Positions 1 to 8,016 of a stretch of DNA of 64,000 nucleotides are shown here, one piece after another. Position numbers and translations under genes: made by a program. The notes under the pieces were generated by a model. The model was not told the origin of the DNA, ran no database searches, and worked only from the letters and a program-made list of their open reading frames with translations. The stretch's first letter is position 1; each line of letters starts with the position of its first letter. The stretch comes from Thermus neutrinimicus (lineage in GTDB: Bacteria; Deinococcota; Deinococci; Deinococcales; Thermaceae): assembly GCF_022760955.1 (NCBI RefSeq), contig NZ_JAKTNU010000008.1, positions 1 through 64,000 on the forward strand. Reading direction: 5' to 3'.

Positions 1-1192
1 TGACGATGAGCTCCCCCACCTCCCCCAGGGGGACCTCCTGGCCCTCCTCGTCCACCACCCGTGCCTCCACCCCGGGGAAGGGTAAGCCCACGCTCCCCAG
101 CTTACGGGGGCCATGGAGGGGGTTGCAGTGGGTTACGGGGCTGGCCTCAGTGAGGCCGTAGCCTTCCACCAACTTGGCTCCCGTAAGGCGTTCAAAGCGC
201 TCGGCCACCTCCACCGGCAAGGGTGCAGAGCCCGAGATGCAAGCCCGTAGGCTCTTTAGGTTCCGTTTCTCGATTCCTGGGAAGTGGTTGAAGGCCACGT
301 AGAGGGTGGGCACCCCGGGGAAGTGGGTCACCCGGTGCTTTTCTATGGCCTCCACGATGGGCTTGATCTCAGGCCGGGGCAGAAGGACCAGCTTGGCCGC
401 TCCCGAAAGGGCCAGGTTCATGGCCACGGTCATGCCGTAGACGTGGAAGAAGGGGATGGCTCCCAACACTACCTCCTTTCCCTCCTGGAAATCGGGGATC
501 CAGGAACGGACCTGGAGGGCGTTGCTGGATAGGTTCCGGTGGGTGAGCATGGCGCCCTTGGCCACCCCGGTGGTGCCCCCCGTGTACTGCAAAAGGGCGA
601 GGTCGTCCAGGTCTAGAGGTACGGGATGGGGCTTACCTGGCTTAAGGAAAGCGCGCCAGGGGGTGCCCTCGAGGCTCCCTGGGGCTTGTCCTTTCCGGCG
701 GAGCATCAGGGGGTAGAGGAGGTTTTGGGGAAAGGGCAGGTAGTCCTGGATACCTGTACGCACCAGGACCTCCACCGGGGCTTCCCCCTTTACCTCCTGG
801 TAGCGGGGAAGAAGAAGGTCCAGGATGACCAGGGCTCTGGCCCCTGAGTCCTTGAGCTGGTGCCGTAGTTCCCGGGGCGTGTACATGGGGTTGGTGTTCA
901 CCGCCACGCCCCCCGCCAAGAGAGTGCCGTAGAAGGCGATGACGAACTGGGGGGTGTTGGGGAGCATGATGGCCACCCGGTCCCCCGGCTTCAGGCCGGA
1001 CTCCTGGAGGCCTTTGGCGAAGGCCTCCACCTGCTGCCATAGGCTTTGGTAGCTAAGACTTCGCCCCAGGAACTCCAAGGCCAGCTTGTGGGGATGGCGG
1101 CGGGCGTTTTCCCTTAGGAGCTCGGTGAGTAGCCAGGGCCTGGGGGCCTCTCTGGGGACCCCGGGGTCGTAGTGGGCGTACCAAGGACGCAT
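1..1192 (-). CDS. fadD: Long-chain fatty acid--CoA ligase (AMP-forming), 3' end outside the window
   Basis: ANL-superfamily adenylate-forming enzyme that activates fatty acids to acyl-CoA through an acyl-AMP intermediate. About 397 residues are visible from the ATG at 1192, and the frame runs open off the left edge, so the C-terminal lid domain is missing. The ATP-grasping loop TGGTTGVAKG is near residues 204-213, and GYGLTEASP (A5 motif) follows about 140 residues later. The start has an AAGGAGG ribosome site 6 bases upstream and a promoter candidate (TTGCCC, 17 bases, TAAACT). It follows an MBL-fold hydrolase on the same strand. The chain-length preference cannot be read from the sequence. 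Confidence 0.9.
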   Translation of the reverse strand, partial: MRPWYAHYDPGVPREAPRPWLLTELLRENARRHPHKLALEFLGRSLSYQSLWQQVEAFAKGLQESGLKPGDRVAIMLPNTPQFVIAFYGTLLAGGVAVNTNPMYTPRELRHQLKDSGARALVILDLLLPRYQEVKGEAPVEVLVRTGIQDYLPFPQNLLYPLMLRRKGQAPGSLEGTPWRAFLKPGKPHPVPLDLDDLALLQYTGGTTGVAKGAMLTHRNLSSNALQVRSWIPDFQEGKEVVLGAIPFFHVYGMTVAMNLALSGAAKLVLLPRPEIKPIVEAIEKHRVTHFPGVPTLYVAFNHFPGIEKRNLKSLRACISGSAPLPVEVAERFERLTGAKLVEGYGLTEASPVTHCNPLHGPRKLGSVGLPFPGVEARVVDEEGQEVPLGEVGELIV

Positions 1193-1215
1193 GGCACCTC
1201 CTTGAACCGGGTCAA

Positions 1216-1244
1216 AGTTTACCCCCACCTGCGGCGTAGGGCAA
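1216..1244 (-). promoter_or_regulatory. Candidate promoter of the fatty acyl-CoA ligase gene
   Basis: On the minus strand TTGCCC (1239-1244) is separated by 17 bases from TAAACT (1216-1221). A Shine-Dalgarno AAGGAGG follows just before the ATG at 1192. The -35 box lies next to the stop codon of the upstream gene, so the ligase probably has its own transcript. Confidence 0.5.
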
Positions 1245-1249
1245 GGGTT

Positions 1250-2203
1250 TTAGGCCCGGAAGTACCGGTAGGGGGGGCCTTCCCGCCTTACGTGCCCCTC
1301 GAGGCGCAGGTACTCCAGGTGGGCCAGGGTTTCCGCAAAGGCGAAGCGCCTGCCGGCGGCGTCCAGCTCCTGGGGGAAAAGCCTTAAGGAGAGCTCCCAG
1401 GCGGTCATGGGGGCTTGAAGGTGGAAAAGCAGGGCCTCCAGGCGCTCCTGGTGGTGGACGATGAGCTCTTGGGCCCGCTTCTCAACCTGGGGAATGGGGC
1501 CAAAGTGCCCCGCATACGCCGCCTTGGCTGGTAGTTCCCTCAGGCGCTCCAAGGACGCCAGAAAGTCCTTCAAGGGATTCTCCCGGGTGTAGGCCCAAAG
1601 GCCCACGTTGGGGGATACCCGTTCCAAGAGGGCGTCCCCTGCCAGGAGGATTCCTTCCTCCTCCAGATAGAAGGCCACGTGCCCGTCCGCATGCCCTGGG
1701 GTCCAGATGACCCTGAGCCTCTTGCCGGCTACCTCCAGCACCTCCCCGTCCTTCAGGGGCGTGGGGTTTTGGGGAGGATGGACCCGCTCCCGGGTCTTGG
1801 CCATGGTTTCCCGGATGCCCCAAAGGGCCTCCTCCGGGGTGCCGTGGTCCAGGAAAAGCCGCCAGCTGGCTTCCTCAAAGGTCTCGGGCCGGAGCCAGAA
1901 GAGGTGGCCCCGCCCTAGCTCCTCCTGGTGCAAAAAGACCCGGGCCCCAAGCCCTTCAAAAAAGCCCGCCAGGCCGTAGTGGTCCGGGTGGTGGTGGGTG
2001 AGGAGGACGGTCTTGACGTCGGCAAAGCAAAGGCCGAGCTCCGCCAGACTGAGCTCCAGGGTGCCCCGGGCGGTCTTGGTGCCCAGGGCGGTGTCCAGGA
2101 GGGCCACCTCTCCGTTGCCCCTAAGGAGGTAGAGGTTCACCGTCTTCAAGGGGTAGGGGATGGGCACGGGAAGGAGGTAGAGACCGGGAAGAAGCTCCCT
2201 CAT
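1250..2203 (-). CDS. MBL-fold metallo-hydrolase
   Basis: Metallo-beta-lactamase fold hydrolase of 317 residues, expected to bind two metals. The metal-binding signature H70-x-H72-x-D74-H75 is clear (LLTHHHPDHYG), followed by TPGHADGHVAFY, LLAGDALL and GHFGPI, which supply the remaining His and Asp ligands. The extra C-terminal region of about 90 residues (HHQERLEAL...) resembles the winged-helix tail of the MBL subfamily that acts on thioesters or small esters, but no substrate can be assigned. The ATG overlaps the stop of the upstream phosphohexomutase gene (ATGA), so the two genes are co-transcribed and probably translationally coupled. Confidence 0.85.
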   Translation of the reverse strand: MRELLPGLYLLPVPIPYPLKTVNLYLLRGNGEVALLDTALGTKTARGTLELSLAELGLCFADVKTVLLTHHHPDHYGLAGFFEGLGARVFLHQEELGRGHLFWLRPETFEEASWRLFLDHGTPEEALWGIRETMAKTRERVHPPQNPTPLKDGEVLEVAGKRLRVIWTPGHADGHVAFYLEEEGILLAGDALLERVSPNVGLWAYTRENPLKDFLASLERLRELPAKAAYAGHFGPIPQVEKRAQELIVHHQERLEALLFHLQAPMTAWELSLRLFPQELDAAGRRFAFAETLAHLEYLRLEGHVRREGPPYRYFRA

Positions 2204-3093
2204 AGGAGGACCCTGAGGAGGAGGAGGGCGGCCAGAAAGGGATCCCTTTCCGGGAGGTGCCAGGGGAAGAGGTAGCCTCCCTCGCCATCCGCCTGGACCT
2301 CCCTCCCTTCCAGGGCCTGTCCCAGCTTTTCCAGAACCCCTTCCGGGGAAAGCGGTTCCCCGCCGGGTAGGACCACGGCAAGGCGGTCCGCGTCCCCATC
2401 CAGGGCCAGGCCCACCGCCGGGGGTTCCACCGCCCTCATGAGGGCGAGGAGGGTGGGGAGGTTTTCCGGCTTGGGGTCGGGGTCCACCCCGTAGAAGAGG
2501 GGGTGGGGGAGGGGGTGGAGTTCCCTAAGCTCCGCCTCGAGGCCCAAAAGCTTCCAGACCCCGGGCAACACCCCCCCGCCTGCTCCCCCCAGGGTGTCCA
2601 GGTAAACCACGCCCCCTTTCCCCTGGGCTCCCCCTGCGCTTTGGGCCAGGTGTTCCAGATAGGCCTTTTTCCGGTCCAGTACCTGGAAGCTTCCCCGCCC
2701 TTGCGGGGCCTCTGGGGGGAGGAGGATGCCTTCTGGGGAGAGGGGCTTTCCCGGGCCCAGGCGGAGCTTTACCCCCTGGTAGCGGGGGGGCTTACGGCTG
2801 GCGGTGAGGTAGAACCCGGCCGCCTCCAGTTCCTCCAGGGCGAAGCCGAAGAGGGGCAAGGGGGAAGGGCCTTTCAGGAGGAAGGTTTCCAGGCCCATTC
2901 CCCCAAGGATCCCCGCCGCCTCCTCGGCCATCTCCTTGGCCAGAAAACGGGTGTCGTGGGCCACCACCACCCGGCGGACCCCTTCCGCCTCCAGCCGGGC
3001 GCCAAACCCCGCCGCCACCCGGGCCAGTTGGGCGAAGGTGAACCCCTTGGCGATCTCTCCCAGGAAGCCGTCTTGGGTGGAGTAGAGCTCCAT
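2200..3093 (-). CDS. Short alpha-D-phosphohexomutase-like protein lacking domain 4
   Basis: Belongs to the phosphoglucomutase/phosphomannomutase superfamily but is only 297 residues; the family is usually 450-500. The catalytic serine loop is present as LTASRKPPRYQG (Ser99), with Arg in place of the usual His of TASHNP. The metal loop is LDGDADRLAV (Asp232, 234, 236). The protein ends with HLPERDPFLAALLLL, which matches the end of domain 3. The C-terminal phosphate-binding domain 4 is therefore absent, and the middle domains are compressed. No frameshifted continuation is visible before the next gene, which overlaps its stop. It may be a non-classical mutase, phosphatase or regulatory protein. 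Confidence 0.75.
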   Translation of the reverse strand: MELYSTQDGFLGEIAKGFTFAQLARVAAGFGARLEAEGVRRVVVAHDTRFLAKEMAEEAAGILGGMGLETFLLKGPSPLPLFGFALEELEAAGFYLTASRKPPRYQGVKLRLGPGKPLSPEGILLPPEAPQGRGSFQVLDRKKAYLEHLAQSAGGAQGKGGVVYLDTLGGAGGGVLPGVWKLLGLEAELRELHPLPHPLFYGVDPDPKPENLPTLLALMRAVEPPAVGLALDGDADRLAVVLPGGEPLSPEGVLEKLGQALEGREVQADGEGGYLFPWHLPERDPFLAALLLLRVLL

Positions 3094-3095
3094 GC

Positions 3096-3120
3096 CCTAA
3101 AGTCTACCCCGTGGTACACT
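3096..3120. promoter_or_regulatory. Divergent leaderless promoters for the phosphohexomutase gene and uvrD
   Basis: The two start codons (ATG at 3093 minus, GTG at 3128 plus) are 34 bases apart. On the minus strand TAGACT (3101-3106) lies 7 bases before the ATG. On the plus strand TGGTACACT contains an extended -10 (TACACT, 3115-3120) 7 bases before the GTG. Neither start has a Shine-Dalgarno, so both transcripts are probably leaderless. CCTAAAGTCTAC at 3096-3107 recurs in the ddrA promoter at 50302. Confidence 0.5.
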
Positions 3121-3127
3121 CTCCCCC

Positions 3128-5287
3128 GTGGAGCTGGAGGACAAGCGCGGTTCCTCGAGGATGCAGGGACCCCAAAGCAGCCATCCTGGAGACGAGCTCC
3201 TTCGCTCCCTAAACGAGGCCCAGCGCCAGGCGGTCTTGCACTTTGAGGGGCCGGCCCTGGTGGTGGCGGGAGCAGGGAGCGGCAAGACCCGCACCGTGGT
3301 GCACCGGGTGGCCTACCTCATCGCCGAAAGGGGCGTCTTTCCCTCGGAGATCCTGGCGGTTACCTTCACCAACAAGGCGGCGGAGGAGATGCGGGAGCGC
3401 CTCAGGCACATGGTGAAGGGGGCGGGGGAACTTTGGGTTTCCACCTTCCACTCCGCCGCCTTGCGCATCCTGAGGGTATACGGGGAGAGGGTGGGGTTGA
3501 GGCCGGGGTTCGTGGTCTACGATGAGGACGACCAGACCGCCCTCATCAAGGAGGTGCTGAAGGAGCTGGGCCTCGCCGCCAGGCCTGGGCCCCTCAAGGC
3601 CCTTTTGGACCGCGCCAAGAACCGGGGGGAGGCCCCCGAGTCCCTCCTCTCGGAGCTTCCCGACTACTACGCCGGGCTCAGCCGGGGGAGGCTTCTGGAC
3701 GTGCTGAAGCGCTACGAGGAGGCCCTCAAGTCCCAGGGGGCCTTGGACTTCGGGGACATCCTCCTCTATGCCCTGCGCCTTCTGGAGGGGGACCCTGAGG
3801 TCCTAAGGCGGGTTAGGAGGCGGGCCCGCTTCATCCACGTGGACGAGTACCAGGACACTAATCCCGTGCAGTACCGCTTCACCAAGCTTTTGGCGGGGGA
3901 GGAGGCCAACCTCATGGCCGTGGGGGACCCGGACCAGGGCATCTACTCCTTCCGCGCCGCGGACATCAAGAACATCCTGGAGTTCACCCGGGACTTCCCC
4001 GGGGCCAAGGTGTACCGCCTCGAGGAGAACTACCGCTCCACCGAGGCCATCCTGCGCTTTGCCAACGCCCTCATCGTGAAGAACGCCCTGCGCCTGGAGA
4101 AGACCTTGAGGCCCGTGAAGCCGGGCGGGGAGCCCGTGCGCCTCTACCGGGCCCGGGATGCCCGGGACGAGGCCCGCTTCGTGGCGGAGGAGATCGGGCG
4201 CCTGGGGCCCCCCTTTGACCGGGTGGCGGTCCTCTACCGCACCAATGCCCAAAGCCGCCTCCTGGAGCAGGCCCTGGCCTCCCGGGGGATTCCCGCGCGG
4301 GTGGTGGGCGGGGTGGGCTTCTTTGAACGGGCGGAGGTGAAGGACCTTTTGGCCTATGCCCGCCTGAGCCTGAACCCCCTGGATGGGGTGAGCCTGAAGC
4401 GGGTGCTGAACACCCCTCCCCGGGGCATCGGCCCCGCCACGGTGGAAAAGGTGGAGGCCCTCGCCAAGGAGAAGGGACTTCCCCTTTTTGAGGCCCTTAA
4501 GGTGGCGGCGGAGGTGCTTCCTCGCCCTGCCCCCTTGCGCCACTTCCTGGCCTTGATGGAGGAGCTCCAGGAACTCGCCTTTGGCCCAGCTGAGGCATTT
4601 TTCCGCCACCTCCTCGAGGCCACCGACTATCCCGCCTACCTGCGGGAGGCTTACCCGGAGGACCACGAGGACCGCTTGGAGAACGTGGAGGAGCTTCTCA
4701 GGGCGGCCAAGGAAGCGGAGGGGCTCATGGAGTTTCTGGATAAGGTGGCCCTCACCGCCCGGGCCGAGGAGCCGGGGGAGCCCGCGGGCAAGGTGGCCCT
4801 CATGACCCTGCACAACGCCAAGGGGCTGGAGTTTCCCGTGGTCTTCGTGGTGGGGGTGGAGGAGGGGCTTTTGCCCCACCGCTCCTCCTTGAGCACCCTG
4901 GAGGGCCTCGAGGAGGAGCGCCGCCTCTTCTACGTGGGGGTGACCCGGGCCCAGGAGAGGCTTTACCTCTCCCATGCCGAGGAGCGGGAGGTCTATGGGC
5001 GCACGGAGCCCACCCGGCCAAGCCGTTTCCTGGAGGAGGTGGAGGGGGGGCTTTACCAAGAGTACGACCCCTACCGGTCCTCGGCCAAGGCTTCCCCCTC
5101 CCCTGTCCCCGGCGGGGCCCGGGCCGCCAAGCCCGGGGCCTATAGGGGCGGGGAGAAGGTGGTCCATCCCCGCTTTGGCTTGGGAACGGTGGTGGCGGCC
5201 ATGGGGGATGAGGTGACCGTGCACTTTGAAGGGGTAGGCCTAAAGCGGCTTTCCCTCAAGTATGCCGACCTAAGGCCCGTGGGGTGA
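3128..5287 (+). CDS. uvrD: UvrD/PcrA-family superfamily 1 DNA helicase
   Basis: ATP-dependent 3'-5' DNA helicase of nucleotide excision and mismatch repair. Walker A AGAGSGKT is near residues 47-54, followed by TFTNKAAEEM (Ia), VDEYQDTNP (II), GDPDQGIYSFRAAD (III), YRSTEAIL (IV), MTLHNAKGLEFPVVF (V) and YVGVTRAQERL (VI). The C-terminus has the UvrD Tudor-like domain (VVHPRFGLGTVV). The GTG at 3128 is chosen because a -10 element sits 7 bases upstream; this adds an N-terminal extension. Initiation at the in-frame ATG at 3161 would give a length closer to T. thermophilus UvrD. The downstream unknown gene begins 4 bases after the stop. Confidence 0.95.
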   Translation: MELEDKRGSSRMQGPQSSHPGDELLRSLNEAQRQAVLHFEGPALVVAGAGSGKTRTVVHRVAYLIAERGVFPSEILAVTFTNKAAEEMRERLRHMVKGAGELWVSTFHSAALRILRVYGERVGLRPGFVVYDEDDQTALIKEVLKELGLAARPGPLKALLDRAKNRGEAPESLLSELPDYYAGLSRGRLLDVLKRYEEALKSQGALDFGDILLYALRLLEGDPEVLRRVRRRARFIHVDEYQDTNPVQYRFTKLLAGEEANLMAVGDPDQGIYSFRAADIKNILEFTRDFPGAKVYRLEENYRSTEAILRFANALIVKNALRLEKTLRPVKPGGEPVRLYRARDARDEARFVAEEIGRLGPPFDRVAVLYRTNAQSRLLEQALASRGIPARVVGGVGFFERAEVKDLLAYARLSLNPLDGVSLKRVLNTPPRGIGPATVEKVEALAKEKGLPLFEALKVAAEVLPRPAPLRHFLALMEELQELAFGPAEAFFRHLLEATDYPAYLREAYPEDHEDRLENVEELLRAAKEAEGLMEFLDKVALTARAEEPGEPAGKVALMTLHNAKGLEFPVVFVVGVEEGLLPHRSSLSTLEGLEEERRLFYVGVTRAQERLYLSHAEEREVYGRTEPTRPSRFLEEVEGGLYQEYDPYRSSAKASPSPVPGGARAAKPGAYRGGEKVVHPRFGLGTVVAAMGDEVTVHFEGVGLKRLSLKYADLRPVG

Positions 5288-5291
5288 AGCC

Positions 5292-6017
5292 GTGCGCCCG
5301 GAGTACCAGAAAGTCCGTCCCCTGGTCTACCTGGAGCGGGCGCCTTCTGGCCTTTTTGACCGCCTGGTGGCCGAGGTGACCACGGCCAGGCTTCCCCTTT
5401 TCCCCTATCCCGTGGAGGCCCAGGACCCCATTGCCCTCTTCCCCTGCTTAGCCCCCTTGGGCCTGGCCGGGGCGGTGCTGGCGGAGGCCTTGCCCCCTCC
5501 CAGGGACTTAGCCCTAGGCCTTTCCCTGGAGGCGGAGGCCCGGGAGGCAGGGCTTTTGGACCTGGTGGTCCCCCGGGTGCGAGGGCTCGTGGGGCAGTAC
5601 ACGGAAGGGGTGGCCTTGGAGCGGTTTCTCTCCGTCCACTTCCCCGGGGCTAAGGGGTTATGGCTTGGGCCTTTGCGGCCCTCCCTAGCCCCCTTCCTCC
5701 GGCCCTTGGGCCAGGTTTCCGTGGTGGCCGGGAGCTTCGCCGAGGGGGATGGTTTTCTCTCCCGCCTGCCGGAACGGGCCCGGGGGCACGTGGCCCTGAG
5801 GCCCGAGGAGGCCCGGGCCCTTTCCTTGAGGGTGGACCTCCTCCTCTATGCGGGAGGGCGGCTTAGCCTGGATCTACTTCAGCCCTTTCACGCCCTGGTG
5901 GCCATGGCCCAGGTGGAGAGGGGGGTTTGGGAAAGGGTGCAGGTGGTCTACCCTCCGGAGGACCTCCTGGGCTATCGGGTGCGGGCGGTCCTCGAGGGCC
6001 TCGGTTACCCCCTTTGA
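5292..6017 (+). CDS. Conserved hypothetical protein, uvrD operon
   Basis: Protein of 241 residues starting with GTG, 4 bases after the uvrD stop, so co-transcribed. It has no signal peptide, no membrane segment and no motif I recognise with confidence. The middle region (GLVGQYTEGVALERF) and the C-terminus (LQPFHALVAMAQ) loosely recall the shape of shikimate dehydrogenase, but neither the catalytic Lys/Asp motifs nor a clear dinucleotide-binding glycine motif is present, so no function is assigned. Composition matches its neighbours, which argues for a real gene. The last 13 bases overlap the 3' end of convergent dsbB. Confidence 0.7.
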   Translation: MRPEYQKVRPLVYLERAPSGLFDRLVAEVTTARLPLFPYPVEAQDPIALFPCLAPLGLAGAVLAEALPPPRDLALGLSLEAEAREAGLLDLVVPRVRGLVGQYTEGVALERFLSVHFPGAKGLWLGPLRPSLAPFLRPLGQVSVVAGSFAEGDGFLSRLPERARGHVALRPEEARALSLRVDLLLYAGGRLSLDLLQPFHALVAMAQVERGVWERVQVVYPPEDLLGYRVRAVLEGLGYPL

Positions 6018-6415
6018 CGGGCCTCTCGGGCCAAAAGCCCCATGCTGAGGGCGATGAGGAGGAAGGCGATCAGGGCCTGCAAGGGGATGGGAAACTGGGG
6101 GATGTACTCCGCGGAGCAGGGCACCGGGGGCTTGCAGGCCAGGGTGAAGAGGTCGGGGAAGCGTTGCTCTAAAAGGTGCAGGGTGCTGAACCCGGCTCCC
6201 ACCAGGGAGAGGGCCAGGCTGTAGGGCCAGATGGCGAAATCCTGCCGCCAAAGGGCCAGGCCCAGGAGAACCGCCTGCGGGTACATGAAGATGCGCTGGT
6301 ACCAGCAGAGTTCGCAGGGCAGGAAAAGGCGCACCTCGGAGTAGTAGAGGCTTCCCAGGGTGGCCACCAGGGCCACCAGCCAAGCGAAGGCCAGGAGGAA
6401 AGGGGCGCGCTTCAT
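6005..6415 (-). CDS. dsbB: Disulfide bond formation protein B (DsbB/BdbC family)
   Basis: Inner-membrane quinone reductase that reoxidises a periplasmic DsbA-like thiol oxidase. It has 136 residues with four predicted membrane helices. The first periplasmic loop carries the redox pair CELC (FLPCELCWYQRIFMYP), and the second carries two cysteines in ACKPPVPCSAEY. The motif WYQR-F-YP is typical of the BdbC/DsbB group, which is short like this protein. No dsbA partner lies next to it. It converges on and overlaps the unknown gene downstream of uvrD by 13 bases. Confidence 0.9.
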   Translation of the reverse strand: MKRAPFLLAFAWLVALVATLGSLYYSEVRLFLPCELCWYQRIFMYPQAVLLGLALWRQDFAIWPYSLALSLVGAGFSTLHLLEQRFPDLFTLACKPPVPCSAEYIPQFPIPLQALIAFLLIALSMGLLAREARQRG

Positions 6416-6444
6416 GGGGAGAGCATACTGCGAGACTGGGACCC

Positions 6445-6571
6445 ATGGGGGAAGCGGACCTTAGGGAGGGGGAGAACTTTTATTGGGAGGAGGGGTGTGG
6501 GGTTTCACGGAGGCCCACCTTCACCTTGGGGGTTTTGCTGGGGCTCGGGATGCCGCTATTGCCCTGGGCAA
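6445..6571 (+). pseudogene. Frameshifted remnant of a DUF5522-like small cysteine protein
   Basis: The gap between dsbB and ftsY carries pieces of one short protein in three frames, in the right order. From the ATG at 6445, frame 1 reads LREGENFYWEE. From 6501, the next frame reads GFTEAHLHLGG. From 6530, the third frame reads GFCWGSGCRYCPG. Joined, they follow the DUF5522 pattern (G-x-DFYxE...VFTxxYHLxRGYCCGSGCRHCPY). Both frame changes fall in or beside runs of G, so sequencing error is possible. Some conserved residues have also drifted (YHL to LHL, CCG to CWG, HCPY to YCPG), which favours a decaying gene. The function of the family is unknown. Confidence 0.5.
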
Positions 6572-6587
6572 AAAGGAGAAGGGAGGT

Positions 6588-7502
6588 TTAGCCCTCCAAT
6601 AGCGCCTCCACGAAGGCCTCGGGGTCAAAGGGCTGGAGGTCGTCGGGACCTTCTCCCACCCCGATGAAGCGGATGGGCACCTTGAGGGTGCGCACGATGG
6701 GGATGAGGACCCCGCCCTTGGCGGTTCCGTCCAGCTTGGTGACGATGACCCCGGTGAGGCCCACCGCCTCGTGGAAGCGCTTGGCCTGCTCCAGGCCGTT
6801 TTGCCCGGTGACGGCATCCAGGACCAGCCAGACCTCCTTGGGTTCCTGGGGGTTGGCCTTGGCGATGGCCCGCTTCACCTTCTTCAGTTCCTCCATGAGG
6901 TTGTGCTTGGTGTGGAGGCGGCCTGCGGTGTCCACCAGGAGGAGGTCGTAACCCCTGGCCTTGCGGGCGCTTGCCGCATCAAAGGCCAAGGCGGCGGGGT
7001 CGGCTCCCTCTGGCCCTTGGATGACGGGGATGCCCAGGCGTTTCCCCCACTCGGAAAGCTGGGCGCCCCCGGCGGCGCGGAAGGTATCCCCGGCGCAGAA
7101 CATCACCTTCTTGCCCAGGCCCTGGTAGTAGCGGCCCAGCTTGGCGATGGTGGTGGTCTTGCCCACCCCGTTCACCCCCACCACCAGGACCACATGTCCT
7201 TGGGGCTCCACGGGCTTGGGGTTTTGCGGGCGGAAGCCCAGCTTCCTCAAGGTGGCCCGGCGCTCGTCCGGCTCCAGCATCTGCACGAGCTTCTCCTTAA
7301 CCGCCTCCTTCAGGTCCTTCCGCCTCGAGGCCCTTACCTCGGCCAGGAGTTCCTCGGTGGCCTCGAGGCCCACGTCGGCGGAAAGGAGGGCCATCTCCAG
7401 CTCCTCCAGGACCTCCTCGGGGTTGCCGCCCCAGGGGATAGCGTTGAGGAGGGTTTCCCGGGTCTTGGCGAGGCCGGCCTTCAATCGGTCGAAGAAGCCC
7501 AT
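6588..7502 (-). CDS. ftsY: Signal recognition particle receptor FtsY
   Basis: SRP-receptor GTPase that docks ribosome-SRP complexes at the membrane for co-translational insertion. The ATG at 7502 (MGFFDRLKAGLAKTRETLL) gives 304 residues, the length of T. aquaticus FtsY; a start at 7529 would add residues that do not belong. The NG core shows GVNGVGKTTTIAKLG (G1), DTFRAAGGAQL (insertion box), DTAGRLHTKHNLM (G3) and VTKLDGTAKGG (G4), and ends FVEALLEG. The acidic A domain of E. coli FtsY is absent, as is usual in Thermus. Confidence 0.97.
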   Translation of the reverse strand: MGFFDRLKAGLAKTRETLLNAIPWGGNPEEVLEELEMALLSADVGLEATEELLAEVRASRRKDLKEAVKEKLVQMLEPDERRATLRKLGFRPQNPKPVEPQGHVVLVVGVNGVGKTTTIAKLGRYYQGLGKKVMFCAGDTFRAAGGAQLSEWGKRLGIPVIQGPEGADPAALAFDAASARKARGYDLLLVDTAGRLHTKHNLMEELKKVKRAIAKANPQEPKEVWLVLDAVTGQNGLEQAKRFHEAVGLTGVIVTKLDGTAKGGVLIPIVRTLKVPIRFIGVGEGPDDLQPFDPEAFVEALLEG

Positions 7503-7544
7503 GGTTTCCCTATTGTGCAAGCTCCGCACCCCGCCTTGGGGCCT

Positions 7545-7985
7545 TTAGCGGAAGCTTACCCCCAGGGCAAGATGCCAGACCTTGGGGAAGTCGGCGAAGC
7601 CGTACACGTAAGTGGCCTCGGCAAAAAGGCCCGTGTAGGGGTCCAGCAGGCCCTCCACACCCCCGGTGAAGCTCACCCCGGCGGTGAGGCTTGGCCCCAC
7701 CACGGCGCTGAGCCCGCCGCCGAAGTAGGGGAGGAAACCCTTTAGGCTAGGGTCGTACTGTCCCAGGTCGGGTTTGAAGAGGAGGGCAGCCTCGAGGGCC
7801 ACCCCCGGCGCTTTCGGGGCCAGCATGGCGGAGATCCGGCCCGAGAGGTTTTGCCTCAGGTGGCTTTCCAGCCCTGCCCCGAAGGTGAGGCCCAGGGCTT
7901 CCCCATGGCCAAACCGCATCTGAATGGCACCCTGGGCGCTGGCCATCCCCAAAAGCAGCAGGAGGGCAAGGAAAAGTCGCTTCAT
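7545..7985 (-). CDS. Small secreted beta-rich (outer-membrane-like) protein
   Basis: Protein of 146 residues with a clear signal peptide (MKRLFLALLLLLGMASAQG, cleavage after the Ala-x-Ala-like ASA). The mature part alternates hydrophobic and polar residues and is rich in Gly and aromatics (FGAGLESHLRQN, YFGGGLSAVV, GLFAEATYVYGF). It ends in ...HLALGVSFR, the aromatic-terminal strand pattern of small outer-membrane barrels. The start at 7985 is chosen because TATACT ends 7 bases upstream and a signal peptide begins exactly there. The precise family is not recognised. Confidence 0.7.
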   Translation of the reverse strand: MKRLFLALLLLLGMASAQGAIQMRFGHGEALGLTFGAGLESHLRQNLSGRISAMLAPKAPGVALEAALLFKPDLGQYDPSLKGFLPYFGGGLSAVVGPSLTAGVSFTGGVEGLLDPYTGLFAEATYVYGFADFPKVWHLALGVSFR

Positions 7986-7991
7986 GCTTCC

Positions 7992-7997
7992 AGTATA
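7992..7997 (-). promoter_or_regulatory. Leaderless -10 box of the small secreted protein
   Basis: TATACT on the minus strand, 6 bases before the ATG at 7985, with no ribosome site between them. No convincing -35 box is seen. Confidence 0.5.
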
Positions 7998-8016
7998 CCC
8001 GGCCTTGTGGGGTGTT

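Noticed and set aside
1193-1249. FadR-type operator upstream of the acyl-CoA ligase
   Set aside because: No convincing palindrome was found beyond the promoter hexamers.
5292-6017. Annotation as shikimate dehydrogenase
   Set aside because: Only a vague similarity in the substrate-domain and C-terminal helix; the conserved N-V-T-x-P-x-K and the dinucleotide glycine motif are not present.
6416-6587. SRP RNA or tmRNA fragment near ftsY
   Set aside because: The region has no GGAAGNAGC-type SRP loop or tRNA-like ends; the DUF5522-like peptide blocks explain it better.
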